A DNA stretch of 40,992 nucleotides, from the NCBI RefSeq assembly GCF_001921215.1, contig NZ_MSIF01000044.1, positions 1 through 40,992 on the forward strand, in the 5' to 3' direction. A model generated the notes under the pieces. That model had not been told where the DNA came from. It was given only the letters and a program-made list of their open reading frames with translations, and did no database searches. Below, in pieces: positions 17,988-26,964 of the stretch. The stretch is from Actinophytocola xinjiangensis (GTDB taxonomy: Bacteria; Actinomycetota; Actinomycetes; Mycobacteriales; Pseudonocardiaceae). Positions within the stretch are counted from its first letter, which is position 1; each line of letters begins with the position of its first letter. The translations under genes and the position numbers were made by a program.

Positions 17988-18544
17988 GGCAGTTCCTCCA
18001 GCACCGAATCCGTCAGTGAGGCCAGCGGGCTGGCCTGTCTGTCCCGGTCGGACAGCAGCGCGACCGGCAGCGGCCACGGGATGGCCAGGTCCGGGTCGTC
18101 GTGGGCGATCGCCACGTCCTCGCGCGGGTCGTGGCGGCGGTCGATGCGGTAGGACACGTCGGCCGGGTCGGTCAGCGCCTGGAACCCGTGCGCGCAGCCG
18201 GCCGGCACGTACAGCGAGACCTGGGTGTCGCCGGAGAGCACGATGTGCAGCTGTTTGCGGTGGGTCGGCGAACCCGGCCGCAGGTCGACGACCACGTCGA
18301 ACACCCGCCCGGCCGAGCAGCGCACCAGCTTCGCCTCCCCCGCGCCCGACCGCAGGTGCATCCCGCGCAGCACGCCCCGGCGCGACCGGGACACGCTGTC
18401 CTGCACGAACGCGTCCGGGTCGAGGCCGGCGGCGCGCACCACGTCGGCGTCGAAGGTGCGGGAGAAGAACCCGCGCTCGTCGCCGTGCGGGGTCGGCTCG
18501 AACAGCAGCGCCCCGGCGATCTCGGGGACCGGCCGGGCCCTCAC
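17984..18544 (-). CDS. dTDP-4-dehydrorhamnose 3,5-epimerase family protein (RmlC-like)
   Basis: A 186-residue cupin starting at GTG 18544, within a GTGA overlap with the pyruvyl transferase gene. The RmlC signature is clear: HGDERGFFSRTF near 20, RGVLRGMHLR with the catalytic base His63, Lys72, VPAGCAHGF (His119) and Tyr132 in SYRID. The residues needed for proton abstraction and protonation are kept, so it should be active. It may act on a 4-keto-6-deoxy sugar at C3, C5 or both. No RmlA, RmlB or RmlD gene lies in the window, and the only nucleotidyltransferase here is of the cytidylyl type. The substrate may therefore be a CDP-sugar instead of dTDP, or be supplied from elsewhere in the genome. 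Confidence 0.88.
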   Translation of the reverse strand: MRARPVPEIAGALLFEPTPHGDERGFFSRTFDADVVRAAGLDPDAFVQDSVSRSRRGVLRGMHLRSGAGEAKLVRCSAGRVFDVVVDLRPGSPTHRKQLHIVLSGDTQVSLYVPAGCAHGFQALTDPADVSYRIDRRHDPREDVAIAHDDPDLAIPWPLPVALLSDRDRQASPLASLTDSVLEELP

Positions 18545-19704
18545 GAGGCCACCATCGCCGAGAGCGCGGCGAACTGCTCGTCGAGCAGCTGGCGCTGGTA
18601 TTTGGCCGCCACCAGCAACGCGGCCGACACCTCCTGCGCGCGCCGGCACAGGTCGGCGACCTGCGCGCGGACCAGGTCGACGTCGAAGTCGCGGATCGAG
18701 TGGCTGAACCCGGGCAGGCCCATGGTGTCCATCAGCGCGGCGTTCTTGGCGGCGTAGCCAAGCGACACGACCGGCCGGCCGAGCCCGAGCGCGCACAGCA
18801 CGTTGTGGTACCGGCTGGCGACCACCACGTCCACGCCGGCCAGTTCGGCCAGCAGTTCGTCCACTGTGGACGCGTTGGCGGCGCTGACCGGCGCGTCCGG
18901 CAGGGCGGCGACGACCGCGTGCGCGACCGCGAGGTCCATCCGGTCGCCGGTGAGCAGCCGCACGGCCCGGCCGTCGCCGGTCAGCCCCCGCACCAGCTCG
19001 ATGAGCCTGGCCAGGTAGTCGTCGTGGATCCGGTCGGCGTGCGCCCGGTCGCCCGGCCCGCCCCGGTAGGCCATCACCCCGACCCCGACCACCCCGGTAC
19101 CACCGGGCGCGTCCGGCCCCGGCAGGGCGAACGCCAGGTCCGGGTACACCCGGTCGGCGCGCACGTCGACGCCCAGGGCGGCCAGCGCGTCGCGCGACCC
19201 GGTGTCCCGGTAGGACCGGTAGGTCGCCAGCCGCGCCGCGCGCACCACGAACCAGCGCACCCCCGGCTGACGGATCGGCCCGGCGCCAACGCTGACCAGC
19301 GCCACCGGCGTGCCGAACAGCCGCCCGGCCAGGCACAGCACGAACAGCGAGTACGGGAAACCCCACGGCCGCAGGGGAAGCGTCGCTTCCAGCACGCCCA
19401 TCCCCGGCACGATCACCACGTCGTGGCGGCGGACCCAGGCGGCCGTGCGCACGAGTTCCCCGAGCTTGGCCACGGCCTTGGCCACCGCCGAGCGCACCCC
19501 GGACGCGGTGGTGAACTCGGTCGTGCGGTACAGCGCCGTGGCCTCCAGCCCGAACGTCGCACGCACCTGGTCGGGGCCGCCGCACAGCGCGTCGATCCTG
19601 GCGTGCGGGTGCGCGGCGCGCAGGTGCCCGAGCATCGCCAGCAGCGACGCGTCGTTGCCCAGGTTGCCCGAGCCCAACAGCCCGAACAGGCCGATCCCGC
19701 TCAC
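18541..19704 (-). CDS. Polysaccharide pyruvyl transferase family protein
   Basis: A 387-residue protein starting VSGIGLFGLLGSGNLGNDAS at GTG 19704 (GTGA overlap with the upstream GT2 gene). The N-terminal GSGNLGNDA glycine loop, the mid-protein GMGVLEATLPLRPWG and the C-terminal ASRYHNVLCALGLGRPVVSLGYAAKNAALM are characteristic of PF04230 (CsaB/WcaK-like) enzymes. These add a ketal pyruvate from phosphoenolpyruvate to a sugar and so give the polymer a negative charge. Both sides of the gene show 4-base overlaps, so the product is made with the other repeat-unit enzymes. The acceptor sugar is unknown. Confidence 0.86.
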   Translation of the reverse strand: MSGIGLFGLLGSGNLGNDASLLAMLGHLRAAHPHARIDALCGGPDQVRATFGLEATALYRTTEFTTASGVRSAVAKAVAKLGELVRTAAWVRRHDVVIVPGMGVLEATLPLRPWGFPYSLFVLCLAGRLFGTPVALVSVGAGPIRQPGVRWFVVRAARLATYRSYRDTGSRDALAALGVDVRADRVYPDLAFALPGPDAPGGTGVVGVGVMAYRGGPGDRAHADRIHDDYLARLIELVRGLTGDGRAVRLLTGDRMDLAVAHAVVAALPDAPVSAANASTVDELLAELAGVDVVVASRYHNVLCALGLGRPVVSLGYAAKNAALMDTMGLPGFSHSIRDFDVDLVRAQVADLCRRAQEVSAALLVAAKYQRQLLDEQFAALSAMVAS

Positions 19705-20645
19705 CCGAGCCGCCGGTCCCGCCCGGCGACGATCGCGTCGACGAGCAGCGGCTCGGTGGTGACCGGCGCGCGGTCCTCCACCCGGTGGGTGCGGTGCGGG
19801 CGCGCCCGGCTGCCCAGCCAGGACGCCAGGTGCCGATAGCACTCGCGGCGCTGGCGCCCGGTCAGCGGCGCCCGGTTGATCGCCCCGGCGAAGCCAAGCA
19901 CGTAGTCCGACAGCAGCCGCACCGTCGGGTGCCGCAGCCGGTCGGCGCGGCGCGGGTCGAGGTTGGCGCAGCGCGACCGGATCGTCGGGTTGGCCCGCTC
20001 GGCCCGGTCGGGGTGGTCGCGGCGGAAGAACAGCAGCTCCGGGACCTGGCGGAACGGCCCGTGCAGGGCGATCTCGGCGACGAACGTGCGGTCGGCGTGG
20101 TGGTAGCTGTCGTGCGGGCGGACCCGGCGCAGCACCTCGGTGCGGATCACGCCGTAGAAGTCGTCGCCGCCCGGCTCGAACAGCAGACTGCGGAAGCGTT
20201 GCGGGGCGTGCGGCGAGTCGGTGGCCAGCCGGTAGTCGAAGGTCACGGTGACCGCGCCGTCGCCGTCGATGATGGCCTGCCCGGCGTGCGCGAGCACCGC
20301 CTCGGGGTGCTCGTCGAGTTCGCGCACACACCGGGCCAGCAGCTCCCGGCCGTACAGGTCGTCGTGCGAGGCCCACTTGAACAGCTCGCCCCTGGCCAGG
20401 GTGAACACGTGGTTGTGGTTGGGCGCCGCGCCGATGTTGCGTTCCAGCTTCAGGTAGCGCACCCGCGAGTCCCTGGCGACGTAGTCGCGGGCGACCTGTT
20501 CGGTGGCGTCGGTGGACGCGTTGTCGGTGATGATCAGCTCGAAGTCGTGGAAGGTCTGGCCGAGCAGCGCGTCCAGCGACTCGGCGAGGAACTCCTCGCC
20601 GTTGTAGACCGGCAGGCCGATGCTCAGCCGTGGCACCGTGTTCAT
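19701..20645 (-). CDS. Glycosyltransferase family 2
   Basis: A 314-residue protein starting MNTVPRLSIGLPVYNGEEFL at ATG 20645, overlapping the flippase stop (ATGA). It has the GT-A fold landmarks of GT2: the nucleotide-binding LSIGLPVYNGEEF, the metal-coordinating region with DNASTD near 41-46, and the DXD-equivalent SHDDLYG (Asp95 and Asp96). No membrane helices are apparent, so it should work at the cytoplasmic face. It probably extends the undecaprenyl-linked oligosaccharide. The C-terminal about 100 residues, arginine- and histidine-rich, are less conserved. Confidence 0.9.
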   Translation of the reverse strand: MNTVPRLSIGLPVYNGEEFLAESLDALLGQTFHDFELIITDNASTDATEQVARDYVARDSRVRYLKLERNIGAAPNHNHVFTLARGELFKWASHDDLYGRELLARCVRELDEHPEAVLAHAGQAIIDGDGAVTVTFDYRLATDSPHAPQRFRSLLFEPGGDDFYGVIRTEVLRRVRPHDSYHHADRTFVAEIALHGPFRQVPELLFFRRDHPDRAERANPTIRSRCANLDPRRADRLRHPTVRLLSDYVLGFAGAINRAPLTGRQRRECYRHLASWLGSRARPHRTHRVEDRAPVTTEPLLVDAIVAGRDRRLG

Positions 20646-21892
20646 CTCGTCCCCATCTCCGCTGGTACTCGGTCAGGTTCGTGCTCACGCAGCGCCGCCC
20701 GCAGGTGCGCCCACCAGGCCAGCGCCCCGCACCACATGGCGATCGCCGACCCCCAGGCCGCGCCGGGCGCCCCGGCGGCGGCCGCGCCGGCCAGCGCGGC
20801 GCCCAGGTAGCCGGCCGAGGCCAGCAGCTGGGCGCGCAGACTCCGCCGCGCGGCGCCCAGCGCCCGCAGCCCCGCGCTCGCCCCGGCCACCACACCGGCC
20901 CCGGTCACCGACAGCGACACCGGCAGGATCAGCGCGGACGCCGGCCCCCACACGTCGTCGAGCACCAGCTCGCCCAGCGTGTCGGGCACCGCGAACAGCA
21001 GCGCCGCTCCCCAGCTCGCCGCCGCCAGCGCCTGCACCCCGCCCAGCGCCAGGCAGAACCGGGCGAGCCGGTGCGGGGCCTGGCGCAGCACCCGCGCCGC
21101 CTCCGGCACGGCGACCAGGTTCAGGCCCATCAGCAGCGCCAGGAACGGGCCGAGCAGCAGCTCCGCGCCCCGCAGGGCGCCGACGTCGGCCAGGCCGGCG
21201 ATCGCGCCGAGGCCGTACATCCGCAGCTGCCCGGCGCCGGAGTTGCTGACGTTCTCCACCAGGTAGCGCGTGCCGAGTTCGCGGTGCGCGCGCACCCAGT
21301 CGCCGACCCCGCCCGGCGTGGGCCGGATCCCGCTCTGCCACCACCCGCAGCCGGCGGCCACCACCGACGAGCCGCCCCAGGCCAGCACGAACGCCCACAC
21401 CTGGCCGTGCGCCGAGGCGACCAGCAGCGCCGGCACCATCGCGCCCGCCCAGGCCAGGTCGTTGAGCAACGCGCGCCGCCCGGTGCCGGCGGCGAAGAAC
21501 GCGAACCGCCAGCTGTCCTGCAGCAGCATCGCCGGGGCGACCACCCCGAGCGCCACGAACGCCGCCCCCAGCTGCCCACCGATCACCAGCCCGGCGAGCA
21601 CGCTCACCACCCCGAACGCGAGGCCGACGGCGATCGCCGTGCCGGCGGCGCGCGCGGTCGCCCGCGCCCACGTGCCGTGCTCGACGCCGGAGAAACGCAC
21701 CACCAGCGGGTCGGTCGCCAACCCCCGCGAGACGTTGAGCACCACGCCGTAGGTCACCCAGGCCAGGCTGAACAGCCCGAACCCGGCCACCCCCAGTTCC
21801 CGCGCGACGAACACCCCGACGACGAAGTTCGTCATGCTCGACAGTGCCTGGTCACCCAGTCCCCAGGTCAGCCGCCCGGCCAACCCCCTCAC
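20642..21892 (-). CDS. Wzx-type flippase / polysaccharide exporter membrane protein
   Basis: A 416-residue protein starting at GTG 21892 in a GTGA overlap. It has about 12 hydrophobic segments and opens with LTWGLGDQALSSMTNFVVGVFVARELGVAGFGLFSLA, an arrangement typical of the MOP/MATE superfamily branch that includes Wzx flippases (the early GDQALSS.TNF and the ELG..GFG.FSLA loop). The expected job is moving undecaprenyl-linked repeat units across the membrane for the Wzy-like polymerase. This is the only flippase candidate seen in either operon. Confidence 0.87.
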   Translation of the reverse strand: MRGLAGRLTWGLGDQALSSMTNFVVGVFVARELGVAGFGLFSLAWVTYGVVLNVSRGLATDPLVVRFSGVEHGTWARATARAAGTAIAVGLAFGVVSVLAGLVIGGQLGAAFVALGVVAPAMLLQDSWRFAFFAAGTGRRALLNDLAWAGAMVPALLVASAHGQVWAFVLAWGGSSVVAAGCGWWQSGIRPTPGGVGDWVRAHRELGTRYLVENVSNSGAGQLRMYGLGAIAGLADVGALRGAELLLGPFLALLMGLNLVAVPEAARVLRQAPHRLARFCLALGGVQALAAASWGAALLFAVPDTLGELVLDDVWGPASALILPVSLSVTGAGVVAGASAGLRALGAARRSLRAQLLASAGYLGAALAGAAAAGAPGAAWGSAIAMWCGALAWWAHLRAALREHEPDRVPAEMGTR

Positions 21893-23154
21893 GGGGCGTC
21901 CTTCAGCAATCCGGCGGCCAGCAACGCGTCAGCGGCGGCGGCCACCGACGTGAACGGCAGGCCGGCGCGTCGCGCGGTGTCCAGCAGGGAGTGCTGGCCG
22001 TCGGCCAGGTTGAGCACCCAGAGCATCGCCAGCTGGGCGTCGTGGGCGTCGCTGCGCCCGCCGAGGGAGTCGTAGAGCCCACGCCGGCCCAGCTGCGGCT
22101 CGCCGTAGGGCGACAGGTTGACGTAGCGCCGGTCCCGGTCCAGCACCGCCACCGCCTCCCGCAGCACCTCCAGGGTGTCCACCATGGACTCCGGGCTGAC
22201 GAGGTCGGGGTTGTCGCCGGAGGTGTGGTACTCGGGGTAGCCGGCGTAGGGGGTGCGGGTCAGCGAGCCGACCCCCAGGTCGAAGCCGGGTGAGCAGTAC
22301 TGGCGCTCGTCGTAGCCGTAGGGCGTGAACTCGCGGATCTCGTGCGGGCGGTCGCGCAGCACGTACTCCATTACCTGGTCGATCGGCGCGTCGCCCCGGC
22401 GACTTCTCTTGTAGGTCAACGATCCCCGGTCGCCGGCGCAGGCCAGCACGATCCCGTGCCGCACCCGGTCGATCCGCTGCGCGTTGCGCGCGAGCCAGGT
22501 GATGGCGCCGATCGTGCCGGGCGCGAAGACGAACCGGTAGGTGTAGTAAGGGTTCTCCAGCGACAGCGCCAACCCGACGGCGACCGCGATCCCCGCCAGG
22601 TTGTCGTTGGCCAGCGACGGGTGGCACACGTGGGCGCTGACGATCACCTCGTCCTCGACCTGCCCCGGCACGACGTGTTCGGCGTAGGTCAGCGAGCCGT
22701 CGGCCAGCGTCGAGTCGACACACACCTCGTACTCGCCGTCCGGCAGAGAGTCCAATGTGGACTGTGCGAGGCAGAAGCCCCAGGTCGGCGCGTAGTAGCT
22801 GGTGCGGTACGGCACGAGTGCTGGCTGGTCGGGCAGCGTGTGCAGGTGCTCGCGCAGCTCCGCCAGCGGCAGCCGGGTCGCCACCGGCACGCTGTAGCCC
22901 ACCACGTGCAGGTTCGACTCCCGGAAGTCGATCACCCGCCGGCCGCTCGCGTCGGCGACGTAGGCGTCGCGGATGTTCCACTCCTGGGGCACCGTCCAGT
23001 CCAGCACCGGCGTCCCGGTCGGCACCTCGTGCACGGTCAGCGGCAGGTGCTCGCCGACGATCGCCAGCGTCTGCCGCACGCCGTCGCCGGTGATGCTGCG
23101 GCACAACGGGTACAGCCGCGACACCAGCGTGTGCATCCAGGGGCCGGTGGTCAT
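21889..23154 (-). CDS. DUF4910 aminopeptidase-like protein with winged-helix C-terminus
   Basis: A 421-residue protein starting [20 protein letters not shown] at ATG 23154 (ATGA overlap). The start [17 protein letters not shown] and the sequence [15 protein letters not shown] are hallmarks of the DUF4910/DUF2172 family, a zinc-peptidase (M28-like) fold. Possible metal ligands are His178 in [12 protein letters not shown], Asp184, and His310 in PEYHTSGDN. Glu283 in [10 protein letters not shown] may also take part. The last about 70 residues look like the small winged-helix domain that ends these proteins. Family members recur in surface-polysaccharide and sugar-modification clusters, but I know of no assigned reaction. 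Amide or peptide cleavage on a sugar-linked group is a reasonable guess only. Confidence 0.82.
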   Translation of the reverse strand: MTTGPWMHTLVSRLYPLCRSITGDGVRQTLAIVGEHLPLTVHEVPTGTPVLDWTVPQEWNIRDAYVADASGRRVIDFRESNLHVVGYSVPVATRLPLAELREHLHTLPDQPALVPYRTSYYAPTWGFCLAQSTLDSLPDGEYEVCVDSTLADGSLTYAEHVVPGQVEDEVIVSAHVCHPSLANDNLAGIAVAVGLALSLENPYYTYRFVFAPGTIGAITWLARNAQRIDRVRHGIVLACAGDRGSLTYKRSRRGDAPIDQVMEYVLRDRPHEIREFTPYGYDERQYCSPGFDLGVGSLTRTPYAGYPEYHTSGDNPDLVSPESMVDTLEVLREAVAVLDRDRRYVNLSPYGEPQLGRRGLYDSLGGRSDAHDAQLAMLWVLNLADGQHSLLDTARRAGLPFTSVAAAADALLAAGLLKDAP

Positions 23155-24179
23155 CTGGCGGGTTGCGCGGCGGGCCGCAGGGACTGGTCCGCGGCGCCGT
23201 GTTCGCGCAGCCAGGTCAACCGGGTGAACCGCTGGTCGAAGTCCTCGCGGGTCAGGCCGTGGCGCCGGTAGGCCTCGATCAGCTCCCGCGCGCCGTCACG
23301 CACCGACCAGGCACAGGCGAACCCGGGGACCGCCGCGCGGAAACGGGCGAAGTCGACCCGGTAGGAACGCGGGTCGGCGCCGGCCTCCCCGGTGATCCGC
23401 AGCCGCGACCCTGGCACCGCCTCGACCACCTCGGCGGCGATCTGCGCGACCGTCACGTTGTTGGCCTCGGTGCCGATGTTGAACGCCCGGTCGTGCACCG
23501 CCTCGCGCGGCGCCTCCAGCGCCGCCAGGAACGCCGAGGCGATGTCACGGGCGTGCACCAGCGGCCGCCACGGCGTGCCGTCGGAGAGCACCAGCACCTC
23601 CCCGGACAGGTGCGCGTGCCCGACCAGGTTGTTCAGCACGATGTCCGCGCGCAGCCGGGGCGAGAAGCCGAACGCGGTGGCGTTGCGCAGGTACACGGGG
23701 GTGAAGTCGCCGTCGGCCAGCTCGTGCAGGTCGTCCTCGACGCGGACCTTGGACTCCGCGTACGGGGTCACCGGCCGCAGCGGCGCGTCCTCCCCGACCA
23801 GCTCGTCGCCGCCGGCCGCCCCGTACACCGAGCAGGTGGAGGCGTAGAGGAACCGGGAGACACCGGCGTCGCGGGCCAGCCGGGCCAGGCGCACGGCGGC
23901 GTGGTGGTTGATGTCGTAGGTCAGCTCGGGGGCCAGCGCGCCGAGCGGGTCGTTGGACAGCGCCGCCAGGTGCACCACGGCGTCCACACCGGACACCTCG
24001 GCGGCGGTGACGTCCCGCAGGTCGACGGTGTGACCGGGCGGGTCGGTGGGGGCCGGGCCGAGCACGCACCGGTCGAACAGGCCGGAGTCCAGCCCGACCA
24101 CGTCGTGGCCGGCTGCCGTGAGCACCGGCGCCATCACGGTGCCGAGGTAGCCGAGGTGACCGGTCAGCAGCACACGCAT
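23151..24179 (-). CDS. NAD-dependent epimerase/dehydratase (extended SDR)
   Basis: A 342-residue protein starting [20 protein letters not shown] at ATG 24179, three bases after the PIG-L stop. The Rossmann glycine motif TGHLGYLG is at residues 6-13, Asp31 at the end of strand 2 suggests NAD, and the active site follows the extended SDR pattern: Ser114 or Thr115 in YASTCSVYG, and Tyr140 with Lys144 in PYAESK. It resembles 4-epimerases and 4,6-dehydratases acting on nucleotide sugars, but it lacks the longer N-terminus of CDP-glucose 4,6-dehydratase (RfbG). Following the cytidylyltransferase and C-methyltransferase genes, it is a candidate for epimerising or reducing the sugar they make. Confidence 0.87.
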   Translation of the reverse strand: MRVLLTGHLGYLGTVMAPVLTAAGHDVVGLDSGLFDRCVLGPAPTDPPGHTVDLRDVTAAEVSGVDAVVHLAALSNDPLGALAPELTYDINHHAAVRLARLARDAGVSRFLYASTCSVYGAAGGDELVGEDAPLRPVTPYAESKVRVEDDLHELADGDFTPVYLRNATAFGFSPRLRADIVLNNLVGHAHLSGEVLVLSDGTPWRPLVHARDIASAFLAALEAPREAVHDRAFNIGTEANNVTVAQIAAEVVEAVPGSRLRITGEAGADPRSYRVDFARFRAAVPGFACAWSVRDGARELIEAYRRHGLTREDFDQRFTRLTWLREHGAADQSLRPAAQPAR

Positions 24180-24182
24180 CGT

Positions 24183-24827
24183 TCAGCCCTTCAGGTCGAG
24201 GATCAGCTTGGTGACGTGGAACGCCTCGGCGTAGCGGGCCTGGCACTCGATGCCACGGATCCTGGCCAGCCCGAGGAAGACCTCCCGGTCGTACCACGGA
24301 CGGTGTCGCTGCGAGGGGTAGTGCCGTTGCAGCAGCTCGACCTTTTTCTCGGCGAGTTCGGCCGTCAGCGGCTGGTAGGCGTTGGGCGGGGCGAGGTCGC
24401 CGTCCCACTTGACGATCTCGTAGCCGAGCACCAGGTGGTCGCGGAAGGCCGTCGGCACGAGCTGGGCCAGGCCCCGGTGGTCCTGGTGCGCGTCGTCCAC
24501 GCGCGGCGCGAGCACCAGGTCCGGGTCGGTGCCCGCGCGCAGGGTCTCCAGGGCGTTCTTGGCCTCGTCCCAGTGCGCCGGCAGCCGCCCGTCGGGGATC
24601 TTCAGCACGGTCAGCGCCAGGTCGGCCCCGGGACAGAACGCGGCCAGCGCCGCGTGCTCCTCGGCCTCCCGCTCGGTCCCGCCCCCGGACAGCACCAGCG
24701 CGTCCACCCGGATCCCCGGCGTGGCGTCGCACAGCGCGAACAGCGTCGCCCCGGCCCCGATCGCGATGTCGTCACAGTGAGCACCCAGGGCGACCACGCG
24801 CCGGACCGCACCAGCAAGTCCAATCAC
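24183..24827 (-). CDS. PIG-L family deacetylase
   Basis: A 214-residue protein starting at GTG 24827, which overlaps the cytidylyltransferase stop (GTGA). The zinc and catalytic motif GAHCDDIAIGAGATL (His17, Asp19, Asp20) and the second element RVDDAHQDHRGL (His114, His117) define the PIG-L/LmbE family. These enzymes remove acetyl groups from N-acetylamino sugars. In this operon it probably frees an amino group on a nucleotide- or lipid-linked sugar. That would fit an N-acylated or N-methylated residue in the polymer. No signal peptide is present. Confidence 0.88.
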   Translation of the reverse strand: MIGLAGAVRRVVALGAHCDDIAIGAGATLFALCDATPGIRVDALVLSGGGTEREAEEHAALAAFCPGADLALTVLKIPDGRLPAHWDEAKNALETLRAGTDPDLVLAPRVDDAHQDHRGLAQLVPTAFRDHLVLGYEIVKWDGDLAPPNAYQPLTAELAEKKVELLQRHYPSQRHRPWYDREVFLGLARIRGIECQARYAEAFHVTKLILDLKG

Positions 24828-25735
24828 ACGAGCACCTGTTTCTCCTGGGCGCCCCGCTCATCCGCTGAGTCGGCGTCTTCCCTCGTCGCGTGCTCGGCGC
24901 TGGCGCGCCTGCGCGCGCTCCTCAGTCCAGACGCCGACCGCTCCTTCGCTCCTGGCGCCGGCCGGGACTCCCACAACGCCCACGGCCGTTCGCCACGGGA
25001 GTAGCCGTCGTCGAGGGCGAAGCGTTCCTTGACGGTGTCGGTCGGCTTCCAGAAACCCCGGTACGGGTAGGCGAGCAGCCGCCCGCGCTTGGCCAGCTCC
25101 CCACAGCCGTCGGCGACCAGGTCACCGTCCGGCGGGAGGTGGTCGAAGATCTCCTGGCGCAGCACGAAGTAGCCGCCGTTCTCCCACAGCGGCATCTCGC
25201 TCACCGCGGTGATCGCACCCACCCGGTTGTCCTCGCCCATCTCCACGCAGTGGAACGACGACTGCGGCGGCACCACCATCATCGACGCGCCGGCGTCGCT
25301 GGCGGTGAACCGGTCGACCATCACGTCCAGCGGCGCGTCGGTCAGCACGTCGGCGTAGTTGGCCAGGAACATCTCGTCGCCGTCGAGGTGCTCGCGCACC
25401 CGGCGCAGCCGCTCACCGATCGCCGAGGAGATCCCGGTCTGCACGAACGAGATCGACCAGTCGGCGATGTCGGTGGACAGCAGCGTCGCCCGGCCGCCGC
25501 GCAACACGAAGTCGTTGGACACCGTCTCCTCGTAGTTGAGGAAGAAGTTCTTGATGTGGTGCGCCCCGTAGCCAAGGCACAGCACGAACTCGGTGTGCCC
25601 GAAGTGCGCGTAGTAGCGCATCACGTGCCAGATCAGCGGTCGCGGCCCGACCATCGCCATCGGCTTGGGCACGTCGTCGGCGGCGCCGGCGCGCATCCGC
25701 ATCCCGTAACCGCCGCAGAACAGGACGACCTTCAT
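24824..25735 (-). CDS. rfbF: Glucose-1-phosphate cytidylyltransferase-like protein with extra C-terminal tail
   Basis: A 303-residue protein starting MKVVLFCGGYGMRMRAGAAD at ATG 25735 (ATGA overlap). The nucleotide loop FCGGYGMRMR, VPKPMAMVGPRPLIWHVM (Lys24) and FVLCLGYGAHHIKNFFLNYEE are diagnostic of RfbF, which makes CDP-glucose from CTP and glucose 1-phosphate. The normal C-terminus is reached at WALWE near residue 256. The last 47 residues are rich in R, A, S and E and are encoded by an inverted-repeat stretch (24845-24957). No RfbG-type 4,6-dehydratase gene is in the window, so the next step is unclear. Exact sugar specificity is not proven. Confidence 0.88.
   Translation of the reverse strand: MKVVLFCGGYGMRMRAGAADDVPKPMAMVGPRPLIWHVMRYYAHFGHTEFVLCLGYGAHHIKNFFLNYEETVSNDFVLRGGRATLLSTDIADWSISFVQTGISSAIGERLRRVREHLDGDEMFLANYADVLTDAPLDVMVDRFTASDAGASMMVVPPQSSFHCVEMGEDNRVGAITAVSEMPLWENGGYFVLRQEIFDHLPPDGDLVADGCGELAKRGRLLAYPYRGFWKPTDTVKERFALDDGYSRGERPWALWESRPAPGAKERSASGLRSARRRASAEHATREDADSADERGAQEKQVLV
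24845..24957. repeat. Inverted-repeat element inside the 3' end of rfbF
   Basis: A stretch of about 110 bases contains the arms gtcggcgtct (24869-24878) and agacgccgac (24929-24938), a perfect 10-bp inverted repeat. Between them is a self-complementary core (ggcgcgcctgcgcgcgctcc). The outer edges also match, with cctgggcgcc at 24844-24853 and cctggcgcc at 24951-24959 as near-direct repeats. It coincides with the non-conserved tail of RfbF and carries the stop region. It resembles small palindromic repeats found between actinobacterial genes, but no other copy is evident in this window. Confidence 0.6.
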
Positions 25736-26964
25736 GGGTTCACCTCGACGATCTCGAGACGGGGGATCGGGAAGACCAGCCGCCCACCCCAACCGCCCAC
25801 GAAGGACAGTTGGTCGGTCAGCTCGGTGCGCAGGTTCCACGGCAGCACCAGCACGTAGTCCGGCCGGTCGGCGGCGATGCGCTCGGGCTCCAGGATCGGG
25901 ATCCGGGTGCCCGGGGTGAACCGGCCGTGCTTGTACGGGTTGCGGTCCACGGTGTAGGCGAGCAGGTCGGGGCGGATGCCGCAGTGGTTGAGCAGCGTGT
26001 TCCCCTTGCCCGGCGCGCCGTAGCCGACGACACTGCGGCCCTGCTCGGCCGCCAGGGTCAGGAAGCTCAGCAGGTCGCGGCGCACGCCGGCCACCCGGCG
26101 GGCGAACTCGGCGTAGCCGGCCAGTTCGTGCAGCCCGGCCGCCTTCTCCCTGGCCAGCACGTCCAGCACGGCCGCGCTGGGCTCCCCGGCGACCTCGCTG
26201 GGCCTGGCCAGCAACCGGATCGACCCGCCGTGCGTCGCCAGCAGCTCGACGTCCACAAGGGACAGTCCACCGCTGGCCAGCGCGCGCTGCGCGGAGGCGA
26301 CCGTGTAGTACTGGAAGTGCTCGTGGTAGATCGTGTCGTACTGGTTGTGCTCGATCAGCGTGAGCAGGTGCTGCACCTCGATCGACACCCAGCCGTCGTC
26401 GGCGACCAGCGCCCGCAGGCCCTTGGTGAACCCGACGACGTCCGGGATGTGCGCGTAGACGTTGTTGGCCACCACCAGGTCCGCCGGCCCGTGCTCGGCG
26501 CGCACGCCCGCCCCGGTGTCCGGTGTGAGGAACGCGGTGTGCGTCGGCACGCCCCGCTCGCGGGCCGCCGCGCCGACGTTGACCGACGGCTCGACACCCA
26601 GACAGCGGATGCCGGCGGCGGCCACGTGCTGGAGCAGGTAGCCGTCGTTGCTGGCGACCTCGACGACGAACGAGTCGGCACCGAGGCGCAGCCGCGCGAC
26701 CGAGTCGTCGACGAAGCGCCGGGCGTGCTCGACCCACGACGTGGAGTACGACGAGAAGTACGCGTACTCGGTGAACGTCTCCTCCGGCGTGATCAGCGGC
26801 GGCAGCTGCGCCAGCCAGCACGACGTGCACACCCGCAGGTGCAGCGGGTAGGTGGTCTCCGGCTCGTCGAGCTGGGCCCGCGTGAGGAACCGTTCACACG
26901 GCGGGGTCGCCCCCAGGTCCACCACGCTCACCAGGCTCGCCGACCCGCACAGGCGGCACCGCAT
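25732..26964 (-). CDS. NDP-sugar C-methyltransferase with zinc ribbon (TylC3/TcaB9-like)
   Basis: A 410-residue protein starting MRCRLCGSASLVSVVDLG at ATG 26964, one base overlapping the sugar transferase stop (TGATG). Cys3, Cys6, Cys46 and Cys49 form the N-terminal zinc site of methyltransf_13 proteins. The SAM site is VVEVASNDGYLLQ at about 100-112. The motif YHEHF (Tyr213, Glu215, His216) matches the catalytic residues known for sugar C-3-methyltransferases such as TcaB9 and KijD1. The C-terminal methyltransf_14 domain includes VGYGAPGKGNTLLNHCG. It should add a methyl branch to C3 of a 4-keto sugar nucleotide, probably the CDP-sugar of this operon. Confidence 0.88.
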   Translation of the reverse strand: MRCRLCGSASLVSVVDLGATPPCERFLTRAQLDEPETTYPLHLRVCTSCWLAQLPPLITPEETFTEYAYFSSYSTSWVEHARRFVDDSVARLRLGADSFVVEVASNDGYLLQHVAAAGIRCLGVEPSVNVGAAARERGVPTHTAFLTPDTGAGVRAEHGPADLVVANNVYAHIPDVVGFTKGLRALVADDGWVSIEVQHLLTLIEHNQYDTIYHEHFQYYTVASAQRALASGGLSLVDVELLATHGGSIRLLARPSEVAGEPSAAVLDVLAREKAAGLHELAGYAEFARRVAGVRRDLLSFLTLAAEQGRSVVGYGAPGKGNTLLNHCGIRPDLLAYTVDRNPYKHGRFTPGTRIPILEPERIAADRPDYVLVLPWNLRTELTDQLSFVGGWGGRLVFPIPRLEIVEVNP

